A stretch of 12,156 nt of DNA from Larix sibirica (taxonomy: Eukaryota > Streptophyta > Pinopsida > Pinales > Pinaceae). A program made the translations under genes and the position numbers. The notes under the pieces are model-generated. The model saw only the letters and a program-made list of their open reading frames with translations, was not told where the DNA came from and ran no database searches. This document shows, in pieces, positions 8,100 through 12,156 of this stretch (its first letter is position 1; each line of letters begins with the position of its first letter). The stretch lies in contig NWUY0300001186.1 in NCBI GenBank assembly GCA_004151065.3, positions 47,783 through 59,938 of the forward strand, given 5' to 3'.

Positions 8100-8978
8100 C
8101 CAATGTGGGGGGGAGCTAGGGTTTTTGCTCTGCAACTAGGAAGAGGGTCGGCTCGGCGGCCATGGTTCCTTCCATGGCTGCAAACCCTTTTCCCTCTGGT
8201 TCCTGGTCTTAGCGACGAATTAGTGGCGGCGGCCCTGTTCGCGTGATGTCCGTGGTCTGGCCTCGAGCGGCGGTGCTGTCTCAGCGAATGGGCTTCTCGC
8301 CAGCATCTGCAGTACTCCCCATTCTTGTGGGATGGCCCTCTCACCCACAGAAGCCTTGTGCACGTCATCCGATCCCATATCGTCCACTGTATTATCAGGG
8401 TTTGTCGAGCTCCAGCAACGACGGCCTCCATGGAGTGGACAGTTCTTGTTCTTGAATCGCCCGAGAAGTGCCTGTATGTGCAGCTCCTGAATATCAAAAT
8501 GCCCTTCATGGCAGTAAATCTGGCGTTGGCACTTTCTGAGTCTACGCTCATTTCTTGAAGGGCGGTCAAGATCGAACTGCAGTGATCTTCAACGGTGTCC
8601 TATTGCAGCGATGGAGGTCTCGTCTGCGACGGCGTGGTTTCAGAGGCTCGCTTGCGGTGCTCCTGGTAGTGACGGCCTGTTTACAGTGGCGGTTAGGCCG
8701 GCAACTTGCATATTCGGGCAGATTTGGGTACAGGCCCCCGCTGGGGTTTTTGGGTGCTCTTTGGAGCAGTTTATGGTGGGCGCTCTGCAACTTTTGATCG
8801 TTTTCTTGAACTATGGGAAGGATCAAAGACGGTGGAGGAAGAGGGTCGACTTGTTTCTTTCACCTTTCTTCAGCTCATATTGTGATGGCCTTTTTTCTGG
8901 TTTTGTGGTGGCCCTATTCTAGGGTGTATTTGAACTTGGGGTGATTAGGGACTCTCGGCATTTGATTGGGCGGTCTGC
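8100..8978. other. GC- and CpG-rich island of unknown origin
   Basis: Composition changes abruptly here. Row 8221-8280 has 42 G+C of 60 and seven CpG dinucleotides, whereas the neighbouring DNA is AT-rich. It opens with GGGGGGGAGCTAGGGTTTTT, a style common at the 5' ends of plant transcripts and of some LINEs. Several overlapping frames exist on both strands (plus 8243-8455, 8325-8558, 8555-8797 and 8611-8922; minus 8069-8569), but none gives a recognisable protein. The longest minus frame starts with TTG. An exon or 5' region of a captured or decayed host gene, or a LINE 5' region, are the leading ideas. Two N bases near its right edge (8979-8980) are followed by GTAAGT, a good splice-donor string. 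Confidence 0.5.
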
Positions 8979-8980
8979 NN
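8979..8980. other. Two ambiguous bases
   Basis: NN lies at the right edge of the CpG-rich island. The join may be an assembly artefact, so frames crossing it should not be trusted. Confidence 0.9.
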
Positions 8981-11118
8981 TGTAAGTACGAAGTCTATTT
9001 GCTGAATTACAAGATTGCCGGGCAAAGCGGTTTCTGAAGGATGAACGTTACCATTTGTGGTTGGATTCTAGAATGGCATTCCAGCCTACCGAAACATGGC
9101 CACCTGAAATCTATTATTTTTGTTCTTTTTTTTATGTAATCACGATTCCTTTGGCTTAATATGATTAACATAGCCATTCAATTTTTACTAAGTGAATACT
9201 TTTTTTCTAGTTAAAAGAAAGAGTTGCTTGCAGGCCATTTAACTCTGTATTATTTATGCATCAATTACCAGTATTTTTTTATGTTTATTTATTTATAATT
9301 GTTTAGAAATTTACATCCATCTCAAATTAAAAATGCACCAATAATTAATAATAATTAATAAACTGCTGCTATAATGTGATACATTTAAGAAACTAGAAAT
9401 AGAACTCACAAGAAGATCAGAATTTAGAAAATGAAATTCAGACTACAGAGCAAATTCATAGAAGTGGCCCATAGCAACTAAATTTCAATAAAAAAGGTTC
9501 ATTACATGGAAGGACAACAATTTTGCAATTCTTTTAACCGTGAAGCACAATAAATGAAAGTCCATAACATTAACAAGAGTGGCTGAAAGGCAGCAAGTCC
9601 CTGCCTAAATCCAGGGGTGAAGGCAGGGAAACACTGATCCACCAACGGCATAGCCAAAGGCATTTGAAGATCTAGTTCCTAAGCCTCTAGTTCCAAATCT
9701 AGTATCAATAAATGAACAAGCTCTGTGCAACTTTACTGTGTATTTAAATCTGGTCAAAATCTATAGTACATCAAGTGGCCAAGTCTATAGAAAGAAAACA
9801 AGTGCGTGAAAGCAATGATTCTACTCCAAATTTAGCCGTGATGTGTCAATTTAATGTTTGGTACATGTTTTGGAGACAATGTTGGTTAGCTTTTATCCAT
9901 ATCCATTTATTAATGGCTCTGAGATAGATTCATTGCAACTATCAAAGTGGTCTCACCAAGGAAGAACATCAACATGAGCATTCACAACAGTGTGAGCAAC
10001 CAACACCTATTGAATGGATGGCAATGCACATATTAAGTCCTCGAAGCGATTCAAGTGCAAATATTCTAGAACACTTTGAAATTTGTTGGTCAAGGCCCCA
10101 GCACCAGCTTAATGAGTGAATGAGTCCTTTTGCAATTTGGGAAGCAAGACATTGAAGAAGAAGCGATAGACTTAATCAACAAGCTCCAGTTAAAGCCAGG
10201 AAATATTTCATGTGGTATTAGGATTAGCACTTAGGTCGGCAGTTGCAATAATGTTACGAGAGATAGCATGTCACATCCTTCCACGGTTGGTCGAGAAGCA
10301 AGACGGGAAATGATTACGAGCTATTACTACGCTTGACAAATCCACCTTAAGAGATATCAAATTTAAGGGAGTTGAGTGGCTATTAAGAGATAAGGTTTCT
10401 CTTATCTATTATCTTGGTCAATTACTCGATAATTACAGTTATAGAAGTGATAATAAAGTTCAATTGGTAGACTCCCTAGGCAAAAGCTTATTGCTTTCTA
10501 AATATTGTTAACATTAAGTTTAAATTTGGAATGATGGTAATGATGTGCACGAGCCCTACCCCTTCTTTTTGGATACTCGTTGTAGTATCCATTTGTAAAA
10601 GATTAAAGCTAAATGTCGGAGGAAATGAACTCCTTGCTTAAAAAAAACTAAGTCACTACAATGAGTTTCACTGAATGTGAATATTAAAGAAACTGAGTAA
10701 AAGATCTTTATATACGTTGTAAAAGGTAAACCAAGCGAAGGGCTACTTTTTTAATAAATGAGTGAGACATTTGTACAAATTGCTTGCCACGTTGAGGACA
10801 TGCAGTTCGCTGGTTCGCCACCTTTAAGCCATGCACAAACAACATGCATTCTGAGGGTGCGCATAGTATTATATTTCCGGTTGACACATAGTACAATGTC
10901 TTTCTTACCACTCTGTTTGACGCATAGAGCTAACCTGAGCCATTAAGTGCAAGACTAACATTTAAATCTTATCGCAGATTTAGCACAAGGTTATCAGTCA
11001 GTACTATACGTATTTAAAGATTAACTTGTTGTACAGCATGCATGCATATTATTTGCAATTATTTCTATAGTTTGGCATATAATACTAAGAATGCAGTAAG
11101 ATTTTTCTTGTGCTGAAA
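8981..11118. other. About 2.1 kb without a recognised gene
   Basis: I looked at all frames and found only short, stop-rich ones. The block 9400-9660 read on the minus strand has the look of a transcript 3' end (AT-rich with a small hairpin at 9598-9629), but nothing ties it to a gene. A short inverted repeat, GGATACT-CGTTGT-AGTATCC, lies near 10570-10589. No tRNA, rRNA or known transposon motif was seen. Confidence 0.6.
9598..9629. repeat. Perfect 8-bp inverted repeat (TCCCTGCC / GGCAGGGA)
   Basis: The arms at 9598-9605 and 9622-9629 are fully complementary and enclose a 16-base loop. The function is unknown; no U-run follows on either strand. Confidence 0.7.
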
Positions 11119-11346
11119 ATGCATGTTTTACTTCTGTTGTTATAAATGTGTGCTTTCGATGTTGTGAACTTCAGGGCTGTAAAAGAAATCAAATGATATT
11201 CTGGTGTGAATCATTGTCTTCTTAGAACGGAAGATGCATGTTTTCCTTCTATTGTTACAAATGTGTGCTTTCGATGTTGTGAACTTCATGCTGTAAAAGA
11301 AACCAAATGATCTTCTGGTGTGAATCATTGCTTCTTAGAACGGAAG
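11119..11346. repeat. 115-bp tandem duplication, two copies
   Basis: Copy 1 (11119-11233) and copy 2 (11234-11346) both begin ATGCATGTTTT and end CTTAGAACGGAAG. They share long identical blocks such as AATGTGTGCTTTCGATGTTG and differ by a handful of substitutions and two single-base indels, so the second copy is 113 bp. The event is moderately old. No coding function was found. Confidence 0.9.
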
Positions 11347-11497
11347 AAAATCTAGGCATAGAACTATACAATACTTAGACAATTCTTACAATCATTTGAA
11401 CTATTTAATGAATGCAGTGTTCGAAAATGGAGTATTAGGCAGTAGCAGTTGGTGTACCTGGGACGAGCCCTTCTCAAATGAAGTGGAACCCTAGTGC

Positions 11498-11908
11498 TTG
11501 AAGAAGCTCAAGCCTCTTTGCCTCTCTGGACACTACACTGCGACCGACGGTATTATACAACATATGACTCGTTTAGAGTTTGCATATTGCACGATTTATA
11601 TCAACGTGATTGACATAATCAATTCTGTAATTGACAGCGATATGGTTCTGGTACTCAGCGATGGTAAGAATTGTCATTCCAAAAGATTTCTTCAGCTCGT
11701 AATCCCACTAGAGCAAAGGCTAGGTCCATGTAAAATCAGAGATACAAGAGGCAGGGAACAAACTTGCATGGACTTGATGTTTGATGCAAGTGAAAAGCCC
11801 CGACTCATTTTCAATAGAATTACAGAATGCAAAGACATAGAATTACACAATGCAAAGATATGTAACCACAAGGGACCAACCAAGAGGATTTCAAATGGCT
11901 ATGCATGA
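11498..11908 (+). CDS. Hypothetical 136-codon frame; faint resemblance to the replication protein A N-terminal OB fold
   Basis: This frame is open from TTG at 11498 to a stop at 11908, with an in-frame TAG shortly upstream. No ATG occurs before codon 23, so an upstream exon or a later start would be needed. Residues around 36-56, read as a VIDI segment followed by VLVLSDG, recall the first strands of the RPA1 N-terminal domain (V.DI...Y...LSDG). The rest is not clearly RPA. GGTAAGA at 11663-11669 fits a 5' splice site and would end an exon inside the SDG motif. The 3' part contains a 23-bp duplication (11816-11861), which is odd for a conserved gene. Alternatives are a decayed gene fragment, a Helitron-carried RPA-like fragment, or chance. 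Confidence 0.25.
   Translation: MKKLKPLCLSGHYTATDGIIQHMTRLEFAYCTIYINVIDIINSVIDSDMVLVLSDGKNCHSKRFLQLVIPLEQRLGPCKIRDTRGREQTCMDLMFDASEKPRLIFNRITECKDIELHNAKICNHKGPTKRISNGYA
11816..11861. repeat. 23-bp tandem duplication
   Basis: AGAATTACA.AATGCAAAGA.AT occurs at 11816-11838 and again at 11839-11861 with two substitutions. The unit is not a multiple of three, so it shifts any frame that passes through. Confidence 0.85.
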
Positions 11909-11958
11909 TGCAACGTGCCAAGAGACTTTTAGGCGACTATGCATGAAGCAACGTGCCA
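11899..11958. repeat. 22-bp direct repeats with a 38-bp period
   Basis: CTATGCATG.AGCAACGTGCCA-type copies lie at 11899-11920 and 11937-11958, differing at one base (T or A after CTATGCATGA). A 16-bp spacer separates them. Each contains the ATGCAT palindrome. Confidence 0.85.
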
Positions 11959-12156
11959 TTGTCGGTACCGCCATTCATGGACCGCTCGTTGCTGAAAGCC
12001 AAATATCCTCCAAATATAGAATCCCCCACCTGCAACTCACTGAGATAAAGGAAGCCTCCAGTGAGTCACTGAGCTCCGCAGCGAAGAACTTGTTCACAGA
12101 TCCGTTTGCTTCGCACCAGAGTAACTAGACGAATTAAAGAAGCAAGCCATGGAGGA
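11959..12156. other. Window end, mixed composition, no recognised gene
   Basis: This stretch is less AT-rich than the preceding 3 kb and stays open in one plus frame to 12128 (ending in a Ser/Ala-rich ESLSSAAKNLF segment). On the minus strand a frame gives AAELSDSLEASF. Neither is recognisable. It could be the edge of a gene that continues to the right. Confidence 0.3.

Noticed and set aside
8069-8569. 166-codon minus-strand frame in the CpG-rich island
   Set aside because: It starts with TTG, has no recognisable domain and runs into the AT-rich flank. GC-rich DNA has few stops in any frame.
8091-9151. AAGGAATC and GATTCCTT as terminal inverted repeats around the CpG-rich island
   Set aside because: The match is only 8 bp, about 1 kb apart, and the right arm lies well beyond the compositional edge. 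No target duplication was seen.
10708-10946. Overlapping short frames on both strands
   Set aside because: Each is under 70 codons, without motifs, and mutually overlapping in stop-rich DNA.
11140-11328. Minus-strand frame within the 115-bp duplication
   Set aside because: Its apparent internal protein repeat is simply the translated tandem duplication.

Overview
The window looks like repeat-dominated nuclear DNA of a plant, most likely a seed plant with a large genome. The evidence is a Ty3/gypsy integrase remnant, an initiator-tRNA-Met primer binding site, an LTR, heavily mutated reading frames, and mostly AT-rich sequence. No prokaryotic gene arrangement is present, and no clearly functional host gene can be read. 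I cannot name the species. Single or double N bases (1865, 8979-8980) suggest a draft assembly.

Left part (1-2288, minus strand): this reads as the 5' end of an LTR retrotransposon that leaves the window at its left edge. Read right to left it has a putative 704-bp LTR (2288 to 1585, TGTTG...CAACA). Next come a 1-nt spacer, a PBS resembling the initiator tRNA-Met site (1583-1571), and a roughly 0.8-1-kb leader almost free of G on the element strand. It ends in an uninterrupted coiled-coil reading frame of at least 120 codons (362 to <1). The LTR has 22-bp tandem repeats in its U3-like part and a perfect hairpin close to each terminus.

Middle part (2289-about 7250, plus strand): this is the decayed 3' half of an older Ty3/gypsy element. 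The integrase core and C-terminal region (2289-3156) begin where the LTR ends, so the left element probably inserted into the older integrase. Two of the three DDE catalytic residues are lost. A second long decayed frame follows (about 3740-6591), in the position of a third, 'env-like' ORF. Its N-terminal half faintly resembles plant-mobile-domain proteins, its middle is rich in Pro/Ser/Thr, and its C-terminal third is Gln-rich and coiled-coil-like. Its stops fall largely where Gln codons are expected, which suggests decay by methyl-cytosine deamination. The stretch 6592-7250 is LTR-like noncoding sequence with a purine tract, a 16-bp perfect palindrome and a degenerate polyadenylation signal.

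Right part (7251-12156): AT-rich sequence holds a possible MITE (7769-7931). A GC- and CpG-rich island of unknown origin follows (about 8100-8978), then about 2 kb without recognisable genes. Next is a 115-bp tandem duplication (11119-11346). A 136-codon open frame (11498-11908) weakly recalls the N-terminal OB fold of replication protein A, and short duplications lie near its 3' end. These right-hand items are independent of each other as far as the sequence shows.
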